64,000 nt of DNA from Camarhynchus parvulus (lineage: Eukaryota; Chordata; Aves; Passeriformes; Thraupidae): the NCBI RefSeq assembly GCF_901933205.1, contig NC_044600.1, positions 1-64,000 on the forward strand. The letters run 5' to 3'. The notes under the pieces were generated by a model. It saw only the letters and a list, made by a program, of their open reading frames with translations. It ran no database searches and was not told the DNA's origin. Below, in pieces: positions 40,001 through 50,535 of this stretch; the stretch's first letter is position 1, and the number at the start of each line of letters is the position of its first letter. Both the position numbers and the translations under genes were made by a program.

Positions 40001-41187
40001 GAGCATTCATTTGGATGTGTTTACTTCATGGAAACTTGACTTAATCTTTCAGTACTTTAAAACTTTTAGAACTTAATAGTCTAAGCACCTGTATACTTCA
40101 GCCTATGTAAAGGCAGCTAGCTCTTCCTAGGAGCTTGGATATATGTTACAAGTTTGAAAGTGTATGGATACATTATTTGTAGCTAAGCTAGCTGAAATAA
40201 CTTTGTTTTGTGTTCAAAAATTGTGTTGTGTGTGCCAGTAGAACAACGTATGGAAACTTGAAAACTGAACTTTTCAAACATGATTATGTATGATCAGACT
40301 GGAGCTATATCCTGATTGTTTTTATAAGACAATATAAAGGGTATTGGAATGAATGCATTAGTTAGAATATTATTAAATGCAAGTTGCCTGTCCTTACAGA
40401 GGCACCCTGATGGCGTTGCTTCTGTGTCATTTAAAGAAGCAACAGAAGCTGATTTGTGCAAGCTGACTCTAAATGGAAGGTGGTTTGGTGGCCGTCAGCT
40501 CAGTGCTGAAACATGGGACGGTGTAACGGATTATCAGGTAGCTTTTTGTGGTTCCATTTTATCCAATATGTCTTCCAAGCAGTAAACTTCTTTGAATTCT
40601 AGGAGTCCTTGGCATTCCTGTCTCCATACCCTTCCCCTGCCTGCGTTATCTTGCTTTTCTTCAAAAGCTGTAGAATGTCTCCAAAAATCATTCTCAATTA
40701 TTCAACTCAGCAAAAAATTAGAGGACCTGTTTGAGTACTGAAAATGTCAACTTGGAGGATTAGCCACTGGATATACAGATCATTAGTTCACAGTCAGCAT
40801 TGAGATATTTCTGTAATATAAATATTTGTTTATTTTCATCTATGTAAATACTCATTTTGACAAGTGTGACTCTAATGATGTGTATAAACACTTCTTTAAC
40901 AGGTGGAGGAGACTGCAAGAGAAAGGGAAGAAAGGCTCAAGGTGTGGGAGTCATTTTTAGGGGATCCTGATGCAAAGGAGCAGCAAACTACATCTGATTT
41001 GCATTCTGCATCAAGCAGTGTTAAACTGCCCGAAGGGAAACAGCCTCCAGAGGCTAATGACGCACCTAAGGAGGATGCAAATGATGACACTCATAAGAGG
41101 GAGAACAATGGTGGGGATATTAATGAAGATGGAGCTCCATCCACAGACAGCAGCCTTGCAGGCAGTGATGGTGAAGCTGATACATAA
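30825..41187 (+). CDS. HTATSF1: HTATSF1 (Tat-SF1), RNA-binding splicing and elongation factor, short-tailed form
   Basis: A nuclear protein of the U2 snRNP, related to yeast Cus2, that binds SF3B1 and was first described as a host cofactor of HIV Tat. Nine coding exons (30825-31001, 34562-34766, 35074-35121, 36272-36426, 37454-37617, 39193-39292, 39828-39917, 40400-40537, 40903-41187) join in phase to 453 codons. The start is set by MSGEDGNEEF, like the mammalian MSG start. Domains: an acidic N-terminus with YEWDLEKKAWFPK; RRM1 at about 139-224 (RNP2 VYVTGL, RNP1 GDGLCCYL); a Lys-rich linker (KKKKKCKDYKKK, about 235-246); and a second RRM of the UHM type at about 265-350 (HERIVIIRNMF, GVASVSF) with the R-x-F motif R340-W-F342 that holds SF3B1 ligand motifs. 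The tail after the UHM is only about 94 residues, whereas human HTATSF1 is about 755 residues with a long acidic repeat tail. Confidence 0.96.
31002..34561 (+). other. HTATSF1 intron 1
   Basis: A 3.56-kb phase-0 intron. A short TG repeat lies at about 32863-32876. No repeat family or RNA gene was recognised. Confidence 0.85.
34562..34766 (+). CDS. HTATSF1: HTATSF1 exon 2
   Basis: The acceptor is cttttcag and the donor is gtaagt at 34767. It reads ITEDFLATYHANYGF and then a low-complexity Ser/Thr/Lys-rich linker ending KLEKRKLEP plus one base. The ITEDF-ATY-ANYGF block is family-typical. Confidence 0.94.
35074..35121 (+). CDS. HTATSF1: HTATSF1 exon 3
   Basis: A 48-nt exon, phase 1 to 1, encoding GWFHVEEDRNTNVYVT. 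It begins RRM1 (RNP2 core VYVTGL is completed by the next exon). The donor is gtaaga at 35122. Confidence 0.94.
36272..36426 (+). CDS. HTATSF1: HTATSF1 exon 4: RRM1
   Basis: The acceptor is attttgcag and the donor is gtcagg at 36427. It reads GLPPDITKDEFVQVMSKCGI, IMRDPQTEEHKIKLYKDKEG, NLKGDGLCCYLK. It ends in phase 0. Confidence 0.94.
37454..37617 (+). CDS. HTATSF1: HTATSF1 exon 5: end of RRM1 and basic linker
   Basis: The acceptor is tcaaatag. It reads RESVQLALRLLDEAEIRGYK, LHVEVAKFQLKGEYDASKKK and a basic linker to SQQQ plus two bases. The donor gtttgt at 37618 is not a strong match, but phase and the following QLDWRPEKK confirm it. Confidence 0.92.
39193..39292 (+). CDS. HTATSF1: HTATSF1 exon 6: start of UHM
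   Basis: The acceptor is ttcattag and the donor is gtagga at 39293. It reads QLDWRPEKKDGATRMRHERI and VIIRNMFHPKDFE. The acceptor lies directly in an open stretch, so the start is fixed by phase with exon 5. Confidence 0.92.
39828..39917 (+). CDS. HTATSF1: HTATSF1 exon 7: UHM helix 1
   Basis: 30 codons, phase 0. It reads EDPLVLNEIREDLRTECEKF and GQVKKVLIFD, including the acidic first helix typical of UHM domains. The donor is gtaggt at 39918. Confidence 0.94.
40400..40537 (+). CDS. HTATSF1: HTATSF1 exon 8: UHM core with R-W-F motif
   Basis: 46 codons, phase 0. It reads RHPDGVASVSFKEATEADLC, KLTLNGRWFGGRQLSAETWD, GVTDYQ. R-W-F is the UHM R-x-F motif that contacts the tryptophan of partner ligand motifs. 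The donor is gtagct at 40538. Confidence 0.94.
40903..41187 (+). CDS. HTATSF1: HTATSF1 terminal exon with short acidic tail
   Basis: The acceptor is ctttaacag ending at 40902. It begins VEETAREREERLKVWESFLG, the conserved post-UHM helix, then a Ser/Asp/Glu-rich, disordered stretch that ends STDSSLAGSDGEADT before TAA at 41185-41187. Serines followed by acidic residues (GSDGE) are CK2-type sites. The many Glu/Asp-rich repeats of the mammalian tail are absent. Confidence 0.93.
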   Translation: MEETAREREERLKVWESFLGDPDAKEQQTTSDLHSASSSVKLPEGKQPPEANDAPKEDANDDTHKRENNGGDINEDGAPSTDSSLAGSDGEADT

Positions 41188-43544
41188 CATCTTTAAAGCT
41201 TTACGAGACCATGATTTTTAGGGTGATGTTTGAGTGTATCCTTTTTTTCAGGGTGACTTCAGGCAATATTCATATGAATATAGGTGTATTAGAATGTCAT
41301 CAACTGTATGCTTTGAAGTTTTCATTTAATGGGGTTCTAAAAGTTTGTATTAATTGGCTGTTCAGGTGAAGTAACTCAAGTTTTCAAGAGCACAGTAAAA
41401 CTCATTAGGCTTCTTTTGTTCTAACTATGCTTGTCAGTGTTTCATGATGCGAGTGTGAAATATGTTCCAGCCCTTAAGTTTATGTAACTATATGTAACTT
41501 ATGTAATGCGAAGCTTTTACAAGATGTGTGGATTGTACTGTTAATTTTTCTGTTAAGTTCCCTTGGAACTCAGTATTTCAATAACTTGTGTCCTGGTATG
41601 TTGGATAATTTTATGGAACATGTGCCATGATCCAGATAGGGTGAATGCATTGGATGTGTTGCGATGTATTAGGTGGCAGATGAGTAGTCTCGGGTCATAA
41701 GCTTAAAGAAAGTGGCAGACAGTGTTGCCACAGCAACCCTAAGGCAAATTGAGTGAAGAGAGGTTATTAAATCAGATCATTCAGCAAATGAAGTTTTCCT
41801 TCCTTCAACAGAAGTTTAGATCTTCTGTTGATGTTAGAGGCTGGAATTGTCTCAAGGAGACTAGAAGTGCATGAACACACGTATTCTGGGACATAATAAC
41901 ATTGTTTTTACACTCTCATGATCTGTATGTAGTAGGTATCAAAACAGGCTTTTGATTTTTTGGTGGCTTTATTAGTTCTTGCTTTTATATTAGAGTAAGG
42001 GTTTTGTGTAAACTTCATTAGCATCTTGAATGTGAGTTCTCCTCAACATTTTCATTTAGCTCTGTGTGCTCTTCACAGTGGGGAGGATCTTCCATCTTTC
42101 ATAAAATTTAAATGCTTTGGCAGCTCAAACTGCAGTTTATTGTGCAAAAGTTAGAATACTTTAAAATATGCTTTCAAATAATGCTCTTATATGGAAAAAG
42201 CAAGTGGTACTCCTCTTCAAAATATTTCCAAAAGCAAGGACTTAGAATATCTTCTACCTTAAGATATTTTAGTAAGTGGCAGACTTTCAAAAATAACTGG
42301 GTGGAACTGTTTTGGGCATAGTCATTCTTAATTTAGAATTCAACTGTTTTGATAAGTACGGATAGAAGAACATGGATTTAGGCACTAAACAATTCAAAAT
42401 TCATAGCATGCTGTTTATATGGATGATCACCAGTACATATTTGCAAGGAGGATCCTTTTAACTTTTTAAATTCATATTGGATTGCAAGAAACTGTAGATG
42501 CTGTGTTTCCATCATGAGGTAATCAGAATACTCTGCAAATGTTATTTTCAAACCTTGTGCTCTGAGATTACCATACAGATTTTTTTCCTGCATTCCAGAT
42601 GGTTGTCTAAGTTTATTTTGTTGGTTTTTTTTTAATATATAGTCAGTATGTGTGGGTGGCTATGCCAACAAGAGCATCTAAGTTAACACTGCCATTGTGG
42701 TTATAAGTTACAACTTTCTTTTGTGACAAAAATAGCTGTCATAATTGAATTTAGGGGTTAAAAGTCCGGGGGCTCATCCTATGCTGATATGACAAATTTC
42801 CCATTTTGAATTGCACTATAAAGAAGAGATGTAGCTCTTGCCAGCTAAAAAAAGTCAATTTTCTCATCTTTCCAAGTGTGTGGATTGTGTGTTTCAGTAA
42901 AGCAGGTGTTTGAAGAATTCAGGGAATCTGGAACACTGCCTGGTTAGTAGCTGCACATAGTGGTGTATTCAGACACATTCCTGGGTTGTGTTGGTTCTGC
43001 CTTAGTTATTTTCATTGGTAAGAAGCACCACAGACCTTTGAGAGCTGGAAGTGTTTGCATATGAGGAGTGTAGTTTAGTGTGGTGAGTATTGCTTTCAGT
43101 GTTCCTTTTTTCTTCCAGCTTCTGGACTCCAGGCTTTAGATCTTTCTCTTGTGTTTTGTTTGCTTTTTTTTTTAAGGGAGCCCAGTTGTGTAACACTACA
43201 CGGTTAAATCCCTTGTTTTACAGTGGAATTACAGCTGATACAAGGAAACTGGTGGAAATATGTGTAAAACTTGTAAAGTTCTATGAAGTCTTATCATGGT
43301 ATCAGATATGGAGAACAAGGTGAATGTTAGTATTTGAAATAAGACGTTGAAAAATAAGGAATTGCTGTATGTGCTGTATGTTCCTCTCTCCAGTTGATGT
43401 GCAAATTTGACTGGCTTGGTGCTGAAGTTGAATGTGCTCTTAGTCCTTTCACCTTCTTCTTTAGACCTCACACTAAAGTAGAGCACCAACAAAGACTGAG
43501 ACCAAATGCTTTACTGGCTTTCCTATTAACTAGGATTTTTAAGT

Positions 43545-43550
43545 AATAAA
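43545..43550 (+). terminator. Candidate HTATSF1 polyadenylation signal
   Basis: AATAAA about 2.4 kb after the stop codon. Further AATAAA copies lie at 44586, 45315, 45464 and 46174, so the true end of the 3'UTR cannot be chosen from sequence alone. Confidence 0.3.
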
Positions 43551-46500
43551 AGCTCTTTTTCCATGCAAATATGTTGTTCTCAAGTGTGGAATTAAACTTG
43601 TACTTTCCTTTTGTCTACCTCCATTTTCCCCAGTAAAATGTAAAAATATATTTTTATAAACTATTCATTAAGTTATTGAGGCATTTAGTAGTCCAAGGAG
43701 AGGTTAATGCAGCTGTGACTCTTTTCAGCAGATTTTCATTAAAACCAAATTCTTTAGATATTTTCCTTTTTGAAATTATTTATGAAGTTATTTTGAATTT
43801 ATGAAATTTGTATAAATCAGTCTGAACAAAAATCAAGAATTTTCACAGAAGTTAAAATTGCTATTTTGAACTATGATTATGAAATTCTTAGAGTATAGAG
43901 CAGTAATGTTTAATGAGAAATTTTAACAGATCTGAACAAGCGGAGTTCCTTTTTAAACTTACATGTTTTTCTTAGTAATCAGCATCATACATAAATTTGT
44001 AAGAAGTTAAAACCCTAAAGGAATTCTCACTTTATTTTTTCTTTAATTAAAAGTGTTTTCTGTTTACTTTCCTTGCTCATTAGAAGTGAAACAACAACCG
44101 TTTTGCTCAGTTTCTAAGGTTATTTTCTTAGGTCCCATTCCAGTGTTCAAGTATACTGGATGTTCCTCCATCCCTGTGCTTTTGGTGAGAGCTTAATTTT
44201 AAGAGAATCTGTCTCCTTTCCTCTGTATATGATAGAAACAAGAACTAGCAGCAGACTGAAACAATTTGTAGGTAATTATTTTTTGCTCAGTTTTGAAATA
44301 GAGGAATAGATGTTTCTACCAATTTTCAGTGTAATAATATGGATGTAAAGCCACTTAAATACAATACGACAGAGTATTAACTAATGCTTCACCATAGTTT
44401 GGCAGAGTTGCTTTCTGAACCATCCAAAATAATTGCCGAGCTTCAGGATAAATTGGTAGTTTGCTTTAAAATCAAATGCTGTTCAGTGGTTTGCAGGAAG
44501 CAGTTTTTACGGAGTTACAGATGTCCACCATGATGTGGCTGGAGGAGCATGGCCAAGGTAGACACCTGGGGGCAAAAAGCCTCAAAATAAAAGGCTTTTC
44601 AGAAGGTTTTCTCTTTTTTGCAGGTTCTCAAATGTTCGTATACTGGTGTAAAGAGAGAATTAGTTTCATTTTGCATCAAAATGTTTATCTGTTTCTCCTG
44701 CTGGCTTTTCAAAATTTTTAAATTGAATTTCAGTCCCTTGTACAGCTTAGGTTTTGTATAAGGATTGCAATTCACTTAAAATCTTTCATATGTTAAATGC
44801 AGTGCATTTTAGCTAAAACACGTCCTACACATTATTCAGTTAAGGTTAACCTATTAACAGTATAAAATAATTATCTTCCTTCCTTAAAGAAAATTGAAGG
44901 TGTTGGATGCTTCATAGAAACCCAAACTTGCCTTTCATCAATATTCATACCTGGAATTCTTGAAACTAAACCAAACCAAATTTGAAAAAAAAAATATGTA
45001 TTCCTATGGATTTTAATTGGATTTTTAAATTCTTATTTTTATTTCTGCATTTGAGAAAACATACTGCAGTATGGTAAATTAATTCTGTGAGTTGTGTATT
45101 TGTGTTGATTTGACTTGTGTGTATTGTAGTGCTCATTATAGCTTGACATCTTACTGTCAGAATACTCTGAAAGTTCTGTAAAATATTTATAGAATTATGA
45201 AATGTTTTGCAGCAAGCTGGTTTTTTGCTCACTCTGTAATATGAAAAGTATATTGTTAGATTAAACTTTTCAGTAAGTAAACTCAGAATTTTTTCTGACA
45301 GGTGATTTTCTTTCAATAAATTAATCATTTTCATTTATCCTTTAAAAAAGCAACATTATAAAGTAAAGTGCTATTTGAATAATGTCTAGACTTGTGACAG
45401 CATCTGAGAATACCCTTTGTTTGATTTGTTTCTTAAAGGGGTTGTGTTTTATACTACCTTTTTAATAAACAAACTCATGAACAGAACAAGTCTCTGCTGA
45501 TTAGTTTCAAGGTAACGTATTTGTCTTTTTTTCCTCAGTAAAAGATACCGTAGCATTTGGCGTACAGGAGCTTCAGTTTATAAGCCACATATGTTAATGT
45601 GCCAGAGCTTCCAGCTGGACCCAGTAGACAAGTTGCTGGAACTGTAGGTGGGAATATGGTATTTGTTCCCTATTTATGGATTTGGTCTCAGCCTTCTTCC
45701 TGGCTTGGGATGTTAATGGACCTGCATGGAGAGAAAAGGAGCAGGAGGGATCACTGCAGACACCGTAGTTAAAATTGAGATTGAGGGACAAATAGAATCT
45801 TAGTTTTTATTCTCAAAAGTTCTTAATTTTTTTTCTTCAAAGTTTTGACACTTTGAATGCTTCAAAATCACTGCAAATCAGTCATTCAATTCCTGTACTG
45901 AAGAATAGGGATGAAAATCCCATTTTACCTGGTAGTTCTTTCTAGGAGCTTTAAACTGATGCCATCTTAACCTGAGGAGAGCTTTAACTGTCAGCACAAG
46001 AGGACGATATCAAATAAGGTCTTGAAAAACTTTAGCGGAAGGAAATCTGTGCTGTTTGAGACAGTTTAGGTACGGGAGTCAGAGCAGTGGAGATGATGAA
46101 GACTCTTGCCCTGCTGGTGGACTGGAATCCAGTCTGTCTCACAATGAAAACGTGTTTGCGCAAACAGTGTGTCAATAAAAGACTAAGCACCGTCACGGGA
46201 ACTCTCCCAGCCTGGTAGTTAAGTTGTTCTGGGAAGGGCAGAGGGTGGATTCATATGTATTTAGGCAGAGGGAATTGGATTGTGTTCTCCAACTTTCTGG
46301 GTGAGTAAACAAACTCCTAAGCTACTCTATAAAAGACGTAATGTCACCAGTTTGGTGACTAGTTCCTCAGTGTGTTTTTTCCAGCTGAGACTGGCAAGTT
46401 TGACCCTGTTTCAGCATTTCTGGAATGGTTGAAATTTGCTAATTTTGGTAAACTTGCTACAAAAAAACCTCTTCCCTGCTACAGCCCTTACAGAAGAAGA

Positions 46501-46768
46501 ATGTTTTTTGTTTTCTTCCCTGTAGTTACTAAAACAGATCCAGCAAAGAAAAGTGAGAAAATTGATTATGCAGTTTATCTGGATTGGAAACAGGTCTTTT
46601 TCTCATAGATGTTTGTTGTTACCAATTTAAGAGTGAATATTCTGTAACATAGGAAAAATCCTTTATCATCCTGGGCAAGTTTGGTTCATTGCCGTATCTC
46701 ATTTATCATCTAACTCCAAACTTTTCCAAAGTCCACAGTATCTTCTTTATTGTATACACATTGTCATC

Positions 46769-46800
46769 AAAAAAAAAACCAAACCCAAACAAACCTAAAC
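46769..46800. repeat. A-rich (AAAC)n low-complexity tract
   Basis: A run of adenines followed by CAAAC- and CCAAA-type units. Confidence 0.75.
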
Positions 46801-49800
46801 CTACTTACAATCCTATTTTCCTCATTCCTGAAACCTCCTAACCTGGTTGACTCGTTGGAGTGCATTTCATGCATTCTTAGCAGATAGGCTGAAGGAAACG
46901 CCTCGTTCAGTGCAGCTGGAGGCTAGAAAGTGTGGGGAGTTCATGAACGTGGCTTGTCTTCTGCTGCAGTCGCTGCAGTGCACACAGAGCTGGCCAGGCC
47001 CAGGAAGGATCCTGACCTGCTGGACACAACATGAGTGTCCCTCATCTGGAAAATCTGACTGACAGTGAGTTAAGGTAGGAGAATTCACTGATTTCCTCAA
47101 ATGTTCCCTTATTTGAGGAATAAGTTGATGACAGGGAATGCCTGCTTGTTAAATTGTGGTTTAATACTTGAGAAGTGGGAGTTTTTTGTTTTTAAAACTG
47201 TTTTGAGCTACATGAAACCAAGAATGAAGAGTTCCCTGACAGATGCTCCAGTGCTGCTAAATTAGTACTGCTGGCAAGTGTGGGGAATGTGGAAAGTACT
47301 GCAAAGTATTAGGTCTTGTCGTTAGCTGTCAACAGCCACCACTCTTAAGCCTGTGTTGGCCATGGGTCCTTGAAGAAGAAATAACTTGGACAAATACTTG
47401 CACTATTTTGCCCTTATTAACCCATTCTAAGAGTAAGATATGAGCTGAGTCCATTTCATCCCGAGTTCCACTTCTACTCTATTTTGCCAATGGTTTGTGT
47501 CAGTCACATGTTGGAAGGATTTATGCCTTTTGCAGACCTTGTGCTGGGTGATGGAATAATAGGAAGTTCAGGTAGTGAAGACTACAGTGCTACAAATTCA
47601 GGTCCTGTCTCCTGGGACCTTAGAATCCTTATGCCCATACAATCACTGAGAAGACTGAGATGTAACCTAGGTTATACCTAGCCTTTCTTTGCCTACTTGT
47701 TGGAAAGTGCAAGAGATTTTTAAGGGAAACACTGGGGGGAAAAAAGAGATAAATGACCTTTTTTTCCTTTAAAATACTTTATTTTTCCAGCACTTTAACT
47801 GGTCACAATCACACAGGCTGCTGCACACAAATACATTATGCTAAACGAGCACAGAATAAATGTCAGGAGCTAGTTAAGCATGTTAATAAAGTGGTACAAA
47901 GACATAATGGCTTGTCCTGAGTGAAGAATGGGAAAAGTGATCCTCTGGGCCAGCACTAATGCTTCCTAAATTGTATGTTGATGCGTAGTACTGGTGCAGA
48001 GTAGGAAAAGCTGCTTTGCTTATTGCTGTCAAGATGATTTCTTGTCCTTTCTCAGGCCATCTGGTTGCTCATGTCTTTGCCAATTCTTTGACTGGAATTT
48101 TCAACGCAAGTGTTGGCCCCTGGCTGAGCAATTGTAAAGTTCCTTAACCCAAATTGCAGGATGCTTTCTAAAACAAGACTGGGAAAAAACAGCATCTCTT
48201 CCTGTGCTCAAAGTCCTTCCAGTTGTGTGGGTGGTTGTGCTAGTTCCCGCTTCCCCTCATGGGCCTTGGAAAGGTGCCTGTAAATTGGGAGGAAGTGTTT
48301 CTTTAAGTTTTCTATGTCTGGGAAAGCTGGGTCAGTTTCAAAGTTGTGAGAAATTGTCTTCTGAATCAGTGACCTTGCAGTCCTGCTCCCACTGCTGTGT
48401 TTAGGTGAATCTAGGAGGATGGGGTAAAGCAATAGAAATTTTAAAATAAGGACTAAGGAGCTCCTGAGTTTGGACGTGAGTTAGAAGTGACAAGAGATTA
48501 GGGCTGGCTGAGCAAGTGACCATGAGTCAGGGAGAATTGAACAGAGCACATGGTGGTGGGAGATGGAGGTAAACAAGCAAAACTAAATATGGAAGCAAAT
48601 GATAAACAAGGACAAGTTTTTAGGTGAAGGCTTAAGCATCAGAATGGGGATAGGTTATTTCTTGACAACCTTAATCCTCATATTTCCTAATACTTTCTGA
48701 ATACTTGTCTTGCAGCCTGAGCAGTTTTTTTCATGTGCAAGAAAATTCTGAGAAACCATGTGAAGGCAGACTTCACAGGCACTTCGGTGTATCCTTTGAG
48801 ACACAGAGTGTGGTGTTTATTGGGAAGCTTCTGAGGATTAGGGGATGTATGATTAGGAAAGAAATCAGATGAATGCATTGAACTGGGTTAAGCAGTGGTG
48901 TGTATTACAGAGTTAGTTGTATGGAAACACATATCTAATGATTCATGAGGTTTTATGCAGTATGGCTGGCTATTGGCTAAAGGTTGCCCTGATCTCTGAA
49001 AAATAACAGCCTTCCTTCTGCTACCAAGGTGAATCAATTACGCTATGCAGTGTCATAACCTGACAATGAGACTGGAAAATTGAATAGAAACAACAGGCAC
49101 TTCACTGCATTTGTAGCCTGAGTCTTGCTAAATATGATTTTGATTAGAGCAGGACTTGTGAGCTCTGGCTGGGAAGTTGCTCCCTTGTGACCAGAAACTG
49201 TACAAATGCATTAAAATGATACTTCTCCAGGGCAAGTAGTGACATTCCTTGTCCTGCTCTTACCATACCTGGCAGCAGAGATGTTTAAAGAGAATAAAAA
49301 AGAGCCTTATAGTCTTCTGTTGACTTCCTGCAAACTATTTTAGTGGAGTTCCTGCCTTAAACCTGTTGTCTTACCTTAAATTCCGGATTGTCAGCCTTAA
49401 ATTCTGGTTGACCCACAGTGTGTGTTTTAGCAGTCTTGCTCCAAAGTTTTAAGCAGCAGGCAGAACCATGTTCCTAGGTAAATTGTTTCAAACAAGAAAA
49501 GGTTGTTTTGTTGTTGTTTTGTGGTGGTTTTTTACTTGAATTAGCCATGATTTGAATTTCCAATAGTTTAATCAGAATGTCGTTTTCCAACAGGTGAAGC
49601 AACTAATTATTCTTAGAAGTCTTTTTGTTTTGGAGATCTGTGCTGACAGTGATTAAGGTACTTCAGACTTTACCTTATCTAAAAATTACTAATTTCAGCT
49701 CTAATGTAGTATAGTGGGGTTTGGGGTTTTTGTTGCTCCTCTTTTGTTGGTTTTTTTTTTTTTCACTTTGTCATTGTTTTTTGAATAACACAAAAACCTA

Positions 49801-50167
49801 AATTGGACAAAGCATTTTGATAACTTCACCCTCCAACTTCATTCAGGGATAGCGCCACTTCTGAATTATTTTTTTAAGTGTTTCAGTTCTTCCAGAGGGC
49901 ACATTCGCGCAGTACTACATCCTAAGCCCAGACTTACAAAGTCAGGGTGAGAAATGAAAGCTAGTGGGTAGATATGCCCATTCTGCCCAAGTATTTCATT
50001 TTAGAAGTATCTAATAGGAAAATCAGTAAAGAAGAGGTGCATGGAAAAAGCAGAAAAACAGAGAATCTGTTCCTACTAATAAGTGTTCTTCTGGCCCCTA
50101 CCATTTTTGGGAGGAAGCTGGGCTCGCCACTCACTAGGCGCTTGAAGTTGAATATTGTCTCTTTGAC

Positions 50168-50327
50168 CTGTCTGGTTTTTTTTTGTTTGTGTTATTGGGT
50201 TTTGTTGGTTTTTGTGGGGTTTTTTTGGTTTTTTTGGGTTTTTTTGTTTTGTTTTGTTTTTGTGGGTTTTTTGTTTTGTTTTGTTTTGGTTTTTGTTGTT
50301 GTTGTTGTTGTTTTTGTTTTTTTTTGC
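50168..50327. repeat. (TTTTG)n / (TTG)n simple repeat up to the VGLL1 acceptor
   Basis: About 160 bases made almost only of T and G on the + strand, with TTTTG, GGTTTTTT and TTG units, ending in the acceptor gcag of the first coding VGLL1 exon. There is no adenine from 50195 to 50327. Confidence 0.9.
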
Positions 50328-50348
50328 AGGGACTGTTGGTCATTGAAA

Positions 50349-50535
50349 ATGGAAGAAACAAGGAAGCTTTCCCCAAAGCTGAGTAAAAGCAAAGAGCCTG
50401 TGAAAACAGAATGGGGATCTCAGAGCGTGGTGTTCACCTATTTCCAAGGGGACATTAACAGAATGGTAGATGAACATTTTTCTAGAGCTCTCAGCAATGT
50501 CAAGAACCCCCAAGACCTGAGTACAACGCACAGGG
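50349..50535 (+). CDS. VGLL1: VGLL1 first coding exon with Vg box
   Basis: The exon opens at 50330 after ttttgcag, with 19 bases of 5'UTR before the ATG. It encodes the TEAD-binding box and ends HR plus one base, with donor gtaaga at 50536. The acceptor follows a very long T/G tract. Confidence 0.94.

Larger units (their letters stand above)
31002..40902 (+). other. HTATSF1 introns 2 to 8
   Basis: The introns are 34767-35073, 35122-36271, 36427-37453, 37618-39192, 39293-39827, 39918-40399 and 40538-40902 (intron 1 is listed separately). All have GT-AG ends. No repeat family, RNA gene or nested gene was recognised in them. Confidence 0.8.
41188..50329. other. HTATSF1 3'UTR, HTATSF1-VGLL1 intergenic DNA and probable VGLL1 5' region
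   Basis: AT-rich sequence with several AATAAA hexamers in its first half. The second half should contain the VGLL1 promoter and a non-coding first exon, but neither could be located: there is no CpG cluster, and no 5' exon can be recognised without transcripts. A short A/C-rich tract lies at 46769-46800, and T/G-rich tracts lie near 49500 and 49720-49770. Confidence 0.55.

Noticed and set aside
50134..50392. Minus-strand frames rich in Lys, Gln and Thr
   Set aside because: These are translations of the complement of the TTTTG simple repeat.
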